DNA of 64,000 nucleotides from Streptomyces sp. NBC_01471. Lineage in GTDB: Bacteria; Actinomycetota; Actinomycetes; Streptomycetales; Streptomycetaceae. The first letter of the stretch is position 1, and each line of letters starts with the position of its first letter. The stretch spans positions 1,901,001-1,965,000 of the forward strand of contig NZ_CP109450.1 in NCBI RefSeq assembly GCF_041438865.1, read 5' to 3'. The notes beneath the pieces were generated by a model that ran no database searches, was not told where the DNA came from, and worked only from the letters and a program-made list of their open reading frames with translations. The translations under genes and the position numbers were made by a program. Positions 19,240 to 28,164 of this stretch are shown one piece after another.

Positions 19240-20259
19240 CTAGCCGAGGCCCACCAGCGGCTGCTGCTGGGTGATGCAGTGGATGCCGCCGCCGCCCGCG
19301 AAGATCGTCCGGGCGTCGACCTGTACGACGGTCCGGTCCGGGAAGAGCTGCCGGAAGATCGCAGCCGCCTCCTCGTCCCGGGGGTCACCGAACGAGCAGA
19401 GCACCACGCCGCCGTTGCAGAGGTAGTGGTTGATGTACGAGTAGTCGGCCCATACCCCGTCGGCCTCCAGGACGGTCGGGGCCGGGACCTCGACCACCTC
19501 CAGCGGGCGGCCCTTCGCGTCGGTCTCCGCACGGAGCTGCGCCACGATCCCCTTGCACAGCTCGTGGTCGGGGTGGGCCGGGTCGGGCTGGGTGTGGGCC
19601 ACGACCACACCGGGCCGCGCGAACGCGGCCACGATGTCGACATGTCCCCGGGTGCCGAACTCCCCGTAGTCGCCACTGAGTCCGCGCGGCAGCCAGATCG
19701 CCTTCGTGGTGCCGAGCCGGGCGTGGATCTCGGCCTCGACCTGTTCGCGGCTCCAGCCGGGGTTGCGCTCGGCGCCGAGCTGGACGGTCTCGGTCAGCAG
19801 GACCGTGCCCTCGCCGTCGACGTGGATCGCACCGCCCTCGTTGACCAGCTCCGAGGTGTGGGTCTGCGCCCCGGCCAGGTCGGAGACGTACGCGCCGATC
19901 TTGGAGTCGTGCCCCCAGCGGGCCCAGGACTGGGCGCCCCAGCCGTTGAAGGTCCAGTCCACCGCGGCCAGCCGGTCGCCGTCGGTGACGAAGGTCGGGC
20001 CGATGTCGCGCATCCAGGCGTCGTCCAGCTCACGCTCCACGAGGTCGATGTCCGGGCCGAGCAGCACCCGGGCCTGCGCCGACTGGCCGGGCCCGGTCAC
20101 CATCGTCACCGGCTCGAAGTAGCGGACCGCGCGGGCCACGGCCGCCCACGCCTCGCGCGCCTGCGCCAGGTCGACCGCGTCGTCGAAGGTGGGGTTGGGG
20201 CCCGGCCAGGCCATCCAGGTGCGCTCGTGCGGGGCCCACTCGGGCGGCATACGGAACAT
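19240..20259 (-). CDS. aguA: Agmatine deiminase
   Basis: This 339-residue member of the peptidyl-arginine deiminase superfamily converts agmatine to N-carbamoylputrescine and ammonia. Diagnostic segments are MPPEWAPHERTWMAWP at the N-terminus, MRDIGPTF, the catalytic histidine in RGHVDIV, and the nucleophilic cysteine in GGGGIHCITQQQP at the C-terminus. No N-carbamoylputrescine amidase (aguB) is next to it. Instead it follows the urease-like ureC by 79 bases on the same strand. That neighbourhood raises the question of what hydrolyses the carbamoyl product. Confidence 0.93.
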   Translation of the reverse strand: MFRMPPEWAPHERTWMAWPGPNPTFDDAVDLAQAREAWAAVARAVRYFEPVTMVTGPGQSAQARVLLGPDIDLVERELDDAWMRDIGPTFVTDGDRLAAVDWTFNGWGAQSWARWGHDSKIGAYVSDLAGAQTHTSELVNEGGAIHVDGEGTVLLTETVQLGAERNPGWSREQVEAEIHARLGTTKAIWLPRGLSGDYGEFGTRGHVDIVAAFARPGVVVAHTQPDPAHPDHELCKGIVAQLRAETDAKGRPLEVVEVPAPTVLEADGVWADYSYINHYLCNGGVVLCSFGDPRDEEAAAIFRQLFPDRTVVQVDARTIFAGGGGIHCITQQQPLVGLG

Positions 20260-20338
20260 GGGCGGTCCTCCGGGGGGATCGGTCTGACGCGGATTGAAGG
20301 CGGTGCGGTGACGGGCTGCGGTTCAGGGGAAGCGGGGA

Positions 20339-22003
20339 TCAGAGGAAGTACAGGCGGTTCAGCGAGACCGATTCGGCGGCCTCCGACTCCAGCGGGTCGC
20401 CGTCGAGCGTGACCAGACCCGTGCGCTGGTTCACATCCACCTGTCCCGTACGGGAGTTGAGACGCAGGTCGGCGGGGCCGATGCCCCGGGTCCCGCGCAC
20501 GGCGACGCGCCGGCGGCGGGTCGGCATGTGGTCGCCGCCCAGGTCGATGGCGGCCTGGGCCACGAAGGCGACACCGAGGTCCGCCGCCGTCGCCCCGTAG
20601 GAGCCGAACTGCGGTCCGAGTATCAGCGGCTGGCAGGTGTCGGTCGCGGCGTTCGGGTCGCCGGTCACGCCGTACGCCGGGAAGCCCGACTTGAGGACGA
20701 GCTGCGGCTTCGCGCCGAAGGAGTCGGGCCGCCACAGCACGATGTCGGCGAGCTTGCCGGTCTCGATGGACCCGATCTCGTGGGAGAGGCCGTGCGCGAT
20801 GGCCGGGTTGATGGTCAGCTTGGCCATGTAGCGCAGGACGCGTGCGTTGTCGTCGTCGCCCTCCGCGCCGCGCTCGGCCTTCATCTTCCCGGCCATCGCG
20901 AAGGTCCGGCGCACGGTCTCGCCCGCGCGCCCCATGCCCTGGGCGTCGGACGAGGTGATCCCGATGGCGCCCAGGTCGTGCAGGACGTCCTCGGCGCCCA
21001 TCGTCCCGGCGCGGATCCGGTCGCGGGCCATGGCGGCGTCGCCGGGCAGGTCGGTCTTCAGGTCGTGGACGGAGACGATCATCCCGTAGTGCTCGGCGAC
21101 CGCGTCCCGGCCGAACGGCAGCGTCGGGTTGGTGGACGAGCCGATGACGTTGGGGACCCCGGCCATCTTCAGCACGTTCGGCACATGGCCGCCGCCGCAC
21201 CCCTCGATGTGGAAGGCGTGGATCGTGCGGCCTTCCAGGACGCTCAGGGTGTCCTCGACGGACAGGCACTCGTTCAGGCCGTCGCTGTGCAGGGCGACCT
21301 GGACGTCGTACTCCTCCGCGACGCGCAGCGCGGTGTCCAGGGCGCGGGTGTGCGCGCCCATGTCCTCGTGCACCTTGAAGCCGGACGCGCCGCCCTCGGC
21401 GAGCGCCTCCACCAGCGGGGCCGGGTCCGACGACGAACCGCGCGCCAGGAAGCCGATGTTGACCGGCCAGGCGTCGAACGCGTTGAACGCGTGCCGCAGC
21501 GCCCAGGGCGAGTTGACGCCGACGCCCCAGACCGGGCCGAACTCCTGGCCGATGATGGTCGTCACGCCGGAGGCGAGCGAGGCCTCCATGATGCGCGGTG
21601 AGAGCAGATGGACATGGGCGTCGACGGCCCCGGCGGTGGCGATCAGCCCCTCGCCGGAGACGATCGAGGTGCCGGTTCCGACGACGACATCGACCCCGTC
21701 GAGGGTGTCCGGGTTTCCGGCCCGGCCGATCGCCGCGATCCGGCCCTCGCGGATGCCGATGGACACCTTGCGGATGCCCTGCACCGCGTCGATCACCAGC
21801 ACGTTGCTGATCACGACGTCGCAGGTCTCGCGTACGGCGGCGGCCTTGAGGTGCAGTCCGTCGCGGGCGGTCTTGCCGAATCCGGCCAGGAACTCGTCGC
21901 CCGGCCGCTGCGCGTCGGACTCGACGCGCACGGTCAGCCCCGAGTCACCGAGGCGGACCCGGTCACCGGCGCGGGGTCCGTGCACGGCTGCGTACTCACT
22001 CAT
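20339..22003 (-). CDS. ureC: Urease alpha subunit-like amidohydrolase
   Basis: This 554-residue protein aligns along its length with urease alpha. The nickel site looks complete: HVH near residue 136, the carbamylated lysine and histidine in GFKVHEDMG, LHSDGLNE, HIEGCGGGH, and Asp in SSDAQGMGR. The mobile flap differs. Aligned without gaps to Klebsiella EHLDMLMVCHHLD, it reads EHYGMIVSVHDLK. The catalytic His320 is kept, but Cys319 is Val and His321 is Asp. It overlaps ureAB by four bases, and no ureDEFG maturation genes are in the window. It may be a second urease, or act on another urea-like substrate. Confidence 0.9.
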   Translation of the reverse strand: MSEYAAVHGPRAGDRVRLGDSGLTVRVESDAQRPGDEFLAGFGKTARDGLHLKAAAVRETCDVVISNVLVIDAVQGIRKVSIGIREGRIAAIGRAGNPDTLDGVDVVVGTGTSIVSGEGLIATAGAVDAHVHLLSPRIMEASLASGVTTIIGQEFGPVWGVGVNSPWALRHAFNAFDAWPVNIGFLARGSSSDPAPLVEALAEGGASGFKVHEDMGAHTRALDTALRVAEEYDVQVALHSDGLNECLSVEDTLSVLEGRTIHAFHIEGCGGGHVPNVLKMAGVPNVIGSSTNPTLPFGRDAVAEHYGMIVSVHDLKTDLPGDAAMARDRIRAGTMGAEDVLHDLGAIGITSSDAQGMGRAGETVRRTFAMAGKMKAERGAEGDDDNARVLRYMAKLTINPAIAHGLSHEIGSIETGKLADIVLWRPDSFGAKPQLVLKSGFPAYGVTGDPNAATDTCQPLILGPQFGSYGATAADLGVAFVAQAAIDLGGDHMPTRRRRVAVRGTRGIGPADLRLNSRTGQVDVNQRTGLVTLDGDPLESEAAESVSLNRLYFL

Positions 22004-22686
22004 CGTTCGGCTCCCAGATATCCGCAGGCCACCGCGCGCCGCAGGGCCTCTTCCTTCGCGCCGGGCGCGTCCAGCGCCCCGTCGACGAGACCGGCGAACC
22101 CGATCGCGATCCGGTCACCGCCGATCGGGATCAGCTCCACCTCGGCGCTCTCGCCGGGCCCGAACCGCACGGACGAGCCGGCGGGCACACACAGCCGCAT
22201 GCCGTAACCGGCGGCGCGGTCGAAGTCCAGCCGCGGGTTGGCCTCGAAGAAGTGGAAGTGCGAGGTGACGCTGACCGGCACGGACGCGGTGTTGCGTACG
22301 GTCAGCGTCACCTCGGGGACGGGGTCCTGATAGCCCGGCCCGGACAGCACGGCGCCGGGCGCTTCGTCACCCAGCGAGCCGCCGATGGGGTCGGTGACCA
22401 CGGCGAGCCGGGATCCGTCGTCGAAGACGGCCTCGACGTTCACCTCGCCGACGACATCCGCGACGCCGGGCAGCACGTCGCCGGGGCCCAGCACCGCACG
22501 CGCGGCCTCGATCGCCTCGGCGAGCCGCCGCCCGTCACGGGCCGCCTCGCAGACCGTGTCGGCGATCAGCGCGGTCGCCTCGGGGACATTGAGCAGCAGC
22601 CCGCGCGCCCGGCGCGCCCGCGCCAGCTCCGCGGCGCCGAACAGCAGCAGCCGGTCCCGCTCCGTCGGGGTCAGTCTCACGCCCAC
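22000..22686 (-). CDS. ureAB: Urease gamma-beta fusion subunit
   Basis: The 228-residue protein fuses urease gamma (residues 1 to about 100: LTPTERDRLLLFGAAELARARRARGLLLNVPEA) with beta (GEV and PVSVTSHFHFFEANPRLDFDR, then AGSSVRFGPGE). Such fusions are found in Helicobacter and in several actinobacteria. It is the first gene of the minus-strand urease-like unit and overlaps ureC as ATGA. The beta SHFHFFE motif that contacts the active-site flap is kept. The promoter and operator candidates lie at 22724-22759. Confidence 0.92.
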   Translation of the reverse strand: MGVRLTPTERDRLLLFGAAELARARRARGLLLNVPEATALIADTVCEAARDGRRLAEAIEAARAVLGPGDVLPGVADVVGEVNVEAVFDDGSRLAVVTDPIGGSLGDEAPGAVLSGPGYQDPVPEVTLTVRNTASVPVSVTSHFHFFEANPRLDFDRAAGYGMRLCVPAGSSVRFGPGESAEVELIPIGGDRIAIGFAGLVDGALDAPGAKEEALRRAVACGYLGAER

Positions 22687-22723
22687 TCACTTCCCTTGAT
22701 TGACCAGTGAGCATTGATCACCG

Positions 22724-22759
22724 GTTAGAACGCCACTCTAACTTCAAACAACGGTTATA
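22724..22759 (-). promoter_or_regulatory. ureAB promoter with palindrome at the start site
   Basis: On the minus strand TATAAC (22754-22759) is preceded at 17 bases by ATGTCA, a fair promoter. Just downstream lies GTTAGA-7-TCTAAC (22724-22742), a perfect 6-bp inverted repeat covering about +5 to +23. A repressor there would block the urease-like operon. Confidence 0.55.
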
Positions 22760-22775
22760 GAAAGAACAGAAACCA

Positions 22776-22818
22776 TTGACATGCCAAAGCGGAACGGCTC
22801 AGATTGAGCGGCACTCAA
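22776..22818 (+). promoter_or_regulatory. NCS1 transporter promoter with palindrome
   Basis: TTGACA and CAGATT with an 18-base spacer point to the NCS1 gene. TTGAG-5-CTCAA (22804-22818) overlaps the -10 and start site. The -35 is back to back with that of the ureAB promoter, so one bound protein could affect both directions. Confidence 0.55.
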
Positions 22819-22841
22819 ACAGACGAGCGGAGAGGTACCTC

Positions 22842-24290
22842 GTGCCGATCGAACAGCGCGGAGTCGACACCATCCCGGACGCGGAGCGCACCAGCGGCCC
22901 GCGCGATCTCATCAGCATCCTGCTGGGGTCCAACCTCTGCCTGGGAGTGATCATCTTCGGCTGGCTCCCGGTCTCCTTCGGCCTCGGTCTGTGGCCCGCC
23001 GTCACCTCCGTGATCGCCGGCACCGTCGTCGGCACCCTGCTCACCGCGCCGCTCGCCCTGGTCTCCCTGCGGACCGGCACCAACCTCTCCACATCGAGCG
23101 GCGCCCAGTTCGGCGTACGCGGCCGGCTCATCGGCTCGATCGTCGGCCTGCTGCTCTCGCTCGGTTACACGGCGCTGACGCTCTGGACCGGCGGCGACGT
23201 GATGATCGGGGCACTGTCCCGGCTGACCGGACTGCCGGACAACGGCCTGATGCACGCACTCGTCTACGCGCTGCTCGCTGCCCTCACCGTCACCGGCGCG
23301 GTGTACGGATACCGGATCCTGCTGCGCCTCAGCAAGGCGCTCGCCGTCGGCATGACGCTGCTGCTGGTGCTCGGGCTCTTCGCGTACGCCCCCGACTTCA
23401 CCACCCACGCGGCCCCGCACACCGGGTATCTGCTCGGCTCCTTCTGGCCCACCTGGTTCCTCTCGGCCGTCGCCGCGGGACTCAGCGGCCCCATCGCCTT
23501 CATCACCCTGCTCGGCGACTACACCCGCTATGTCTCGCCGCGCCGCCACACCTCCCGCGCCGTCCTGACCGCCACCTGTTTCGGCCTGATACTCGGGCTG
23601 CTGGTCCCGCAGCTCTTCGGCACGTACACCGCGCTCGCCGCCCGCTCGGCCGTCGACTTCGCGGGACCGCTCGTCACCGCGTCGCCCGGCTGGTACCTGA
23701 TCCCGCTCCTGCTCGCGGCATCGGCCGGTTCGGTCGGCAACGCCGGACTGATGCTCTACTCGATGGGCCTGGACCTCGACGCGATCCTGCCGCGCGCCAC
23801 CCGCGCGCGGGCGACCCTGGTGGTGGCGGGCGTCGCCACCCTCTTCGTCTTCGTCGGCCACTTCGCCTGGAACGCGCAGTCGGCCATGACCTCGTTCGTC
23901 CTGCTGCTCACCGCCATCGGCACGCCCTGGGCGGTGATCACCGTCGTCGGGTACGTCCGGTGCAGGGGCCAGTACGACTCGGAGGCCCTCCAGGTCTTCA
24001 ACCGCCGCTCCAGGGGCGGGGTCTACTGGTACCGCTCGGGCTGGAACGTCCGGGCGTCGGTCGCGTGGGCGGCCGGCGCCGCCGTGGGCCTGTGCGCGGT
24101 CTCCACACCGTTCTACGAGGGCCCCCTGCTGCACCTCACCGGCGGGGTGGACTGCAGCTTCCTCTTCTCCGGCGCGGTCGGCGGGCTGGTCTACGCGGCC
24201 CTGACCCGGCGCACGGCCCCGGCCGCCGGCCTCGCGGCGAACCCGGCGGACCCTTCCGAGACCCCTGCCGGAGCGCTCGCGGAGTTGTAG
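22842..24290 (+). CDS. NCS1-family nucleobase/cytosine permease
   Basis: This 482-residue protein has about twelve membrane segments and fits the nucleobase:cation symporter-1 family (cytosine, uracil, allantoin, hydantoin carriers). Seen are the SILLGSNLCLGVIIFGWLPV first helix, LSTSSGAQFGVRG, and the LLGDYTRYVSP loop. The GTG at 22842 follows GGAGAGG at six bases and is preferred to the earlier ATG. It is divergent from ureAB and 11 bases ahead of an amidase. That suggests uptake and hydrolysis of a nitrogen-rich ring or amide compound. The exact substrate is not readable. Confidence 0.92.
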   Translation: MPIEQRGVDTIPDAERTSGPRDLISILLGSNLCLGVIIFGWLPVSFGLGLWPAVTSVIAGTVVGTLLTAPLALVSLRTGTNLSTSSGAQFGVRGRLIGSIVGLLLSLGYTALTLWTGGDVMIGALSRLTGLPDNGLMHALVYALLAALTVTGAVYGYRILLRLSKALAVGMTLLLVLGLFAYAPDFTTHAAPHTGYLLGSFWPTWFLSAVAAGLSGPIAFITLLGDYTRYVSPRRHTSRAVLTATCFGLILGLLVPQLFGTYTALAARSAVDFAGPLVTASPGWYLIPLLLAASAGSVGNAGLMLYSMGLDLDAILPRATRARATLVVAGVATLFVFVGHFAWNAQSAMTSFVLLLTAIGTPWAVITVVGYVRCRGQYDSEALQVFNRRSRGGVYWYRSGWNVRASVAWAAGAAVGLCAVSTPFYEGPLLHLTGGVDCSFLFSGAVGGLVYAALTRRTAPAAGLAANPADPSETPAGALAEL

Positions 24291-24301
24291 CGTCGTGGCC
24301 C

Positions 24302-25519
24302 ATGGACCGTGAGATACAGGCTTTCGTCCCCGAACCGGCCCGCACCGAACGCATCGCGGCCGAGACGGCGGCAGTCACAGCCCGCTGGCCCGACCCCGCG
24401 GACCGGCCGCCCCTCTTCGGCGTCCCGGTCGCCGTCAAGGACATCATCCACGTCGACGCCCTGCCCACCCGGGCGGGTTCGGCCCTCCCGCCGGAGGCCC
24501 TGGCCGGGCGCCAGGCCACGGTCGTCGACCGGCTGCGCGCGGCGGGAGCGGTGATCGCGGGCAAGACGGTGACGGCCGAGTTCGCGGTACTGGCACCGGG
24601 GCCGACCCGTAACCCGCACAACCTCGCGCACACACCCGGCGGATCGAGCAGCGGCTCGGCGGCGGCGGTCGCGGCCGGGATGGTCCCGCTGGCCGTGGGG
24701 ACCCAGACGGTCGGCTCGGTGATCCGCCCGGCGGCGTACTGCGGGGTGGCCGCCTTCAAACCGACGTACGGGCGCATACCGATGGACGGCGTCATCGCGA
24801 ACGCCCCGAGCTTCGACACCCTCGGCCTCTTCGCGGCGGACGTGGCGGGGCTGCTGCCCGCGCTGGCGGCGGTCTGCGACAACTGGCACCCGTACGAGGC
24901 GCCCGCGGGCGCCGGCCCGGCCGACGGGTCGCCGGATCTGCCGGTGCTGGCGGTCCCCGAAGGCCCCTATCTGGACTACGCGGAACCGGAGGCACTCGAT
25001 GTCTTCGCGACCCGGGTGGAGCGGCTGCGCGCGGCCGGGTACACGGTGCGGCGGGTCCCCGTGCTGGCCGACTTCGAGCAGGTCAGGGCCCAGCTCTTCA
25101 CGATGAACCGCTACGAGGTGGCGCGTACGCACGCGGAGTGGTTCGCCGAGTACGGCGCGCTCTACCGGCCCGAGACGGCGCGGGCGATCCGGGAGGGCCA
25201 GGGCATCACGGAGGTGGAGTACGTACGGGCGCAGCGGGAGCGGGTCGCGTTCCGGGACCGGATGGCATCGGCGATGGCCGGAACCGACCTGTGGATCACT
25301 CCTTCGGCGACCGGCCCGGCCCCGGCGGGGCTGACCTCAACGGGCAGCTCCGTCATGTGCGTTCCCTGGAGCAACGCGGGGCTGCCGTCCCTGACGCTCC
25401 CGGCGGGACACGCGGGGAACGGGCTCCCGCTGGGGCTCCAGTGCGTGGGAGCGGCGGGGGACGACGAGCGGGTCCTGGCGTGGGGCGCGAGGATCGAAGC
25501 GGCGCTCGGGGAGGGGTGA
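24302..25519 (+). CDS. Amidase-signature family hydrolase
   Basis: The 405-residue enzyme shows the Ser-cisSer-Lys triad of the amidase-signature family. Lys46 is in PVAVKD, the cis-serine loop is GGSSSGSA (residues 113-120), and the likely nucleophile is Ser139 in GTQTVGSVIRPA. It is shorter than the usual 450-500 residues. It follows the NCS1 permease by 11 bases and is surely cotranscribed with it. Members hydrolyse amides, allophanate or carbamoyl groups; this substrate is unknown. A role in ureide or amide nitrogen use is inferred from the permease and the urease-like genes. Confidence 0.9.
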   Translation: MDREIQAFVPEPARTERIAAETAAVTARWPDPADRPPLFGVPVAVKDIIHVDALPTRAGSALPPEALAGRQATVVDRLRAAGAVIAGKTVTAEFAVLAPGPTRNPHNLAHTPGGSSSGSAAAVAAGMVPLAVGTQTVGSVIRPAAYCGVAAFKPTYGRIPMDGVIANAPSFDTLGLFAADVAGLLPALAAVCDNWHPYEAPAGAGPADGSPDLPVLAVPEGPYLDYAEPEALDVFATRVERLRAAGYTVRRVPVLADFEQVRAQLFTMNRYEVARTHAEWFAEYGALYRPETARAIREGQGITEVEYVRAQRERVAFRDRMASAMAGTDLWITPSATGPAPAGLTSTGSSVMCVPWSNAGLPSLTLPAGHAGNGLPLGLQCVGAAGDDERVLAWGARIEAALGEG

Positions 25520-25526
25520 AGCAGGG

Positions 25527-25611
25527 CCGGAGGGGCTGGGCTTGGCCTCAATCAAGCCCCTCCGGAGACTGCTCTCACGCCCCTCGGGCGATGGCCCTCA
25601 AGCCCCTCCGG
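25527..25611. repeat. Streptomyces-type CCGGAGGGGCTTGA hairpin repeat
   Basis: CCGGAGGGGCT (25527-25537) faces two copies of its complement AGCCCCTCCGG (25555-25565 and 25601-25611). The first pair makes an 11-bp hairpin that can end the amidase transcript. Sequences of the form TCAAGCCCsTCCGG are, from memory, very common intergenic elements in Streptomyces. The duplicated arm suggests two such elements side by side. Confidence 0.65.
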
Positions 25612-25626
25612 CGGGTGCGGAGCGGG

Positions 25627-25648
25627 CCCGGGGCGGAGCGGCCCCGGG
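25627..25648 (-). terminator. Terminator hairpin after ilvE
   Basis: CCCGGGGC-GGAGCG-GCCCCGGG gives an 8-bp all-GC stem just past the ilvE stop at 25660. There is no T run. Confidence 0.65.
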
Positions 25649-25659
25649 AGAGCGCCACC

Positions 25660-26766
25660 TCAGCCCAGCGGGTGCATCCACCCGTGCTTGTCCTCGCCGA
25701 TCCCCCGCTGGATGTCCAGCAGCGCGGCCCGCAGTGCCAGCGTGACCTCGCCGGGGGTGCCGTCGCCCTGCGTCCACTCGCCGCCGGCCGACTTCACCGT
25801 CCCGACGGGGGTGATGACCGCCGCCGTGCCGCAGGCGAAGACCTCGGTGAGCGAGCCGTTCTCCGTGTCGCGGCGCCACTGGTCGATGGAGACCCGGCCC
25901 TCCTCGGCGTCGTAGCCGAGGTCGCGGGCGACGGAGAGCAGCGAGTCGCGGGTGACGCCCGCCAGCAGCGAGCCGGTGAGCCGGGGTGTGACGATCTTCG
26001 GCTTGCGGCCGTCCCCGCCCCCGTACACGAAGCACAGGTTCATGCCGCCCAGTTCCTCGACCCACTTGTGCTCGACGGCGTCCAGGTAGGCGACCTGGTC
26101 GCAGCCCTGGCGGGCGGCCTCGGCCTGGGCGAGCAGGGACGCGGCGTAGTTCCCGCCGGTCTTGGCCTCGCCCATGCCGCCGGGCACGGCGCGCACCCGG
26201 TCCTCGGACAGCCAGATCGAGACCGGCTTGACGCCGCCCTCGAAGTAGGCGCCGGCCGGCGAGGCGATCACGATGAAGAGGTACTCGTTGGCGGGCTTCA
26301 CGCCCAGACCGACCTCGGTGGCGATCATGAACGGACGCAGATAGAGGGACTCCTCGCCGCCGTGGGCCGGAACCCATGCCTTGTCCTGCTGGACCAGCGC
26401 GTCGCACGCGTCGAGGAAGGTCTCGACCGGCAGCTCGGCCATGGCGAGGCGGCGCGCGGAGAGCTGGAAGCGCTTGGCGTTGGCCTCCGGGCGGAAGGTC
26501 GCCACCGAGCCGTCGGGCTGGCGGTACGCCTTGAGGCCCTCGAAGATCTCCTGCCCGTAGTGCAGGGTCATGTTCGCCGGGTCCAGGGAGAGCGGTGCGT
26601 AAGGGACGAGCTGGGCGTCGTGCCAGCCGCGCCCCTCGGTCCACTTGATGGTGACCATGTGGTCGGTGAAATGGCGGCCGAATCCGGGGCGGGCCAGCAG
26701 CGCCTCCCGCTCCGCGTCGGACAACGGGTTGGAGGAGGGCTTGAGCTCGATCGGGAGCGTCGTCAT
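25660..26766 (-). CDS. ilvE: Branched-chain amino acid aminotransferase
   Basis: The 368-residue class IV PLP enzyme makes the last step of leucine, isoleucine and valine synthesis. Seen are LHYGQEIFEGLKAYR, YLRPFMI, and the PLP lysine region GGNYAASLLAQAEA. The latter follows the PGGMGEAKTGGNY motif, in which Lys is the Schiff-base residue. EVFACGTAAVITPVG sits near the end. The ATG at 26766 follows GAAGGA; the longer frame to 26856 lacks a ribosome site. A GATAAT-like -10 lies in the upstream gap. The gene is one transcript unit, separate from leuB. Confidence 0.95.
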   Translation of the reverse strand: MTTLPIELKPSSNPLSDAEREALLARPGFGRHFTDHMVTIKWTEGRGWHDAQLVPYAPLSLDPANMTLHYGQEIFEGLKAYRQPDGSVATFRPEANAKRFQLSARRLAMAELPVETFLDACDALVQQDKAWVPAHGGEESLYLRPFMIATEVGLGVKPANEYLFIVIASPAGAYFEGGVKPVSIWLSEDRVRAVPGGMGEAKTGGNYAASLLAQAEAARQGCDQVAYLDAVEHKWVEELGGMNLCFVYGGGDGRKPKIVTPRLTGSLLAGVTRDSLLSVARDLGYDAEEGRVSIDQWRRDTENGSLTEVFACGTAAVITPVGTVKSAGGEWTQGDGTPGEVTLALRAALLDIQRGIGEDKHGWMHPLG

Positions 26767-26936
26767 GAGTGGTATGTCCTTCACCGGTTGTTTGTGACGG
26801 ACCGCGCTCACGCCACTACTAGGACGTCCGAGCTTCCCCACATACCGCGGCCCCACGTCCGATTATCGCTCGGAGGTGTCCGCTGATGAAAGGCGTGAAT
26901 GCGGTCCAGGTTTCGATGGTCGCACCCGGAGACCGC

Positions 26937-26977
26937 AAAACACAGCCGCCGGGTGTCTGGGAGACCCGGCGGCTGTG
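26937..26977 (-). terminator. Strong intrinsic terminator of leuB
   Basis: A perfect 14-bp stem (CACAGCCGCCGGGT / ACCCGGCGGCTGTG) with a 9-nt loop is followed on the minus strand by TTTT. It lies 18 bases after the leuB stop. Confidence 0.9.
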
Positions 26978-26994
26978 GTGTATCAGTCGACGGG

Positions 26995-28035
26995 TCAGCC
27001 CGCTACTCGTACCGCGAGCGCGTCGCCGATCTCGTCGGTCGTACGCGGCTCCGTACCGCGCTCCGCCAGGTCGGCGGAGACGGCGTCCTCGATGCGGGCG
27101 GCCTCGGACTCGTGGCCGAGGTGGCGCAGCAGGAGGGCGACGGAGAGGATCGTGGCCGTCGGGTCGGCCTTGCCGGTGCCCGCGATGTCGGGCGCCGAAC
27201 CGTGCACCGGCTCGAACATCGACGGGAAGGTGCCCGTCGGGTTGATGTTGCCGGAGGCCGCCAGGCCGATGCCGCCGGTCACGGCAGCGGCGAGGTCGGT
27301 CAGGATGTCGCCGAAGAGGTTGTCGGTGACGATGACGTCGAAGCGCTCGGGCTGTGTGACGAAGAAGATCGTCGCGGCGTCGACGTGCAGATAGTCGGTG
27401 GTGACGTCCGGGAACTCCTGGCTCACCTTGTCGAAGATGTTCTTCCACATGTGGCCGGCGTAGACGAGGACGTTGTTCTTGTGCACCAGCGTCAGCTTCT
27501 TGCGCGGACGCGCCTGGGCGCGGGCGAACGCGTCGCGGACGACCCGCTCGACGCCGTACGCCGTGTTCACGCTGACCTCGGTCGCGATCTCGGCGGGCGT
27601 GCCGGTGCGCAGGCTGCCGCCGTTGCCGGTGTACGGGCCCTCGGTGCCCTCACGGACGACGATGAAGTCGATGTCCGGGCGGCCCGCGAGCGGGGTGGCC
27701 GTGTTCGGGAACAGCTTCGAGGGGCGGAGGTTGACGAAGTGGTCGAAGGCGAAGCGGAGCTTGAGCAGCAGACCGCGCTCCAGAACACCCGACGGAACCG
27801 AGGGGTCACCGATCGCGCCGAGCAGGATCGCGTCGTGCCGCTTGAGCGATTCCAGTTCGGCGTCCGGGAGGGTCTCACCGGTGCGGTGCCAGCGCTGGGC
27901 TCCGAGGTCGTACTCCTCGGTCTCCAGCTTCACATCCTGAGGAAGGACCGCGTTCAGGACCTTGAGGCCCTGGGCCACGACTTCCTGGCCGATGCCGTCA
28001 CCGGGGATCACTGCGAGATTGAGGCTGCGAGACAT
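26995..28035 (-). CDS. leuB: 3-isopropylmalate dehydrogenase
   Basis: This 346-residue NAD-dependent enzyme oxidises 3-isopropylmalate to 2-ketoisocaproate in leucine synthesis. Motifs are GDGIGQEV at the start, [14 protein letters not shown], the catalytic Tyr/Lys region [22 protein letters not shown] and [18 protein letters not shown]. Length and motif spacing match the actinobacterial LeuB type. It stands alone between a strong terminator and a palindrome-bearing promoter region shared with the divergent phosphoesterase. In some actinobacteria the same fold also serves citramalate-derived substrates. Confidence 0.95.
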   Translation of the reverse strand: MSRSLNLAVIPGDGIGQEVVAQGLKVLNAVLPQDVKLETEEYDLGAQRWHRTGETLPDAELESLKRHDAILLGAIGDPSVPSGVLERGLLLKLRFAFDHFVNLRPSKLFPNTATPLAGRPDIDFIVVREGTEGPYTGNGGSLRTGTPAEIATEVSVNTAYGVERVVRDAFARAQARPRKKLTLVHKNNVLVYAGHMWKNIFDKVSQEFPDVTTDYLHVDAATIFFVTQPERFDVIVTDNLFGDILTDLAAAVTGGIGLAASGNINPTGTFPSMFEPVHGSAPDIAGTGKADPTATILSVALLLRHLGHESEAARIEDAVSADLAERGTEPRTTDEIGDALAVRVAG

Positions 28036-28073
28036 GACGGCACCCTACTGCGCGTCCCAGAGGATGACATGTG

Positions 28074-28092
28074 GTGTCCATTATCCGGACAC
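28074..28092 (-). promoter_or_regulatory. Palindrome over the leuB promoter -10
   Basis: GTGTCC-7-GGACAC is a perfect 6-bp inverted repeat whose centre, read on the minus strand, is GGATAAT, a good -10 element. It starts 39 bases upstream of leuB. A regulator could sit directly on the promoter. Confidence 0.5.
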
Positions 28093-28164
28093 GTGATCTG
28101 CTGTACGGGCACCGTTCACCCGTACGGAAGGAGCACGTCAGCCGGACCGGGCACCTTGTCGGCC

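Noticed and set aside
20339-22003. First impression that the urease-like protein had lost its catalytic flap histidine
   Set aside because: A gapless alignment from the EH of EHLD/EHYG to RIR places a histidine exactly at position 320; only Cys319 and His321 differ.
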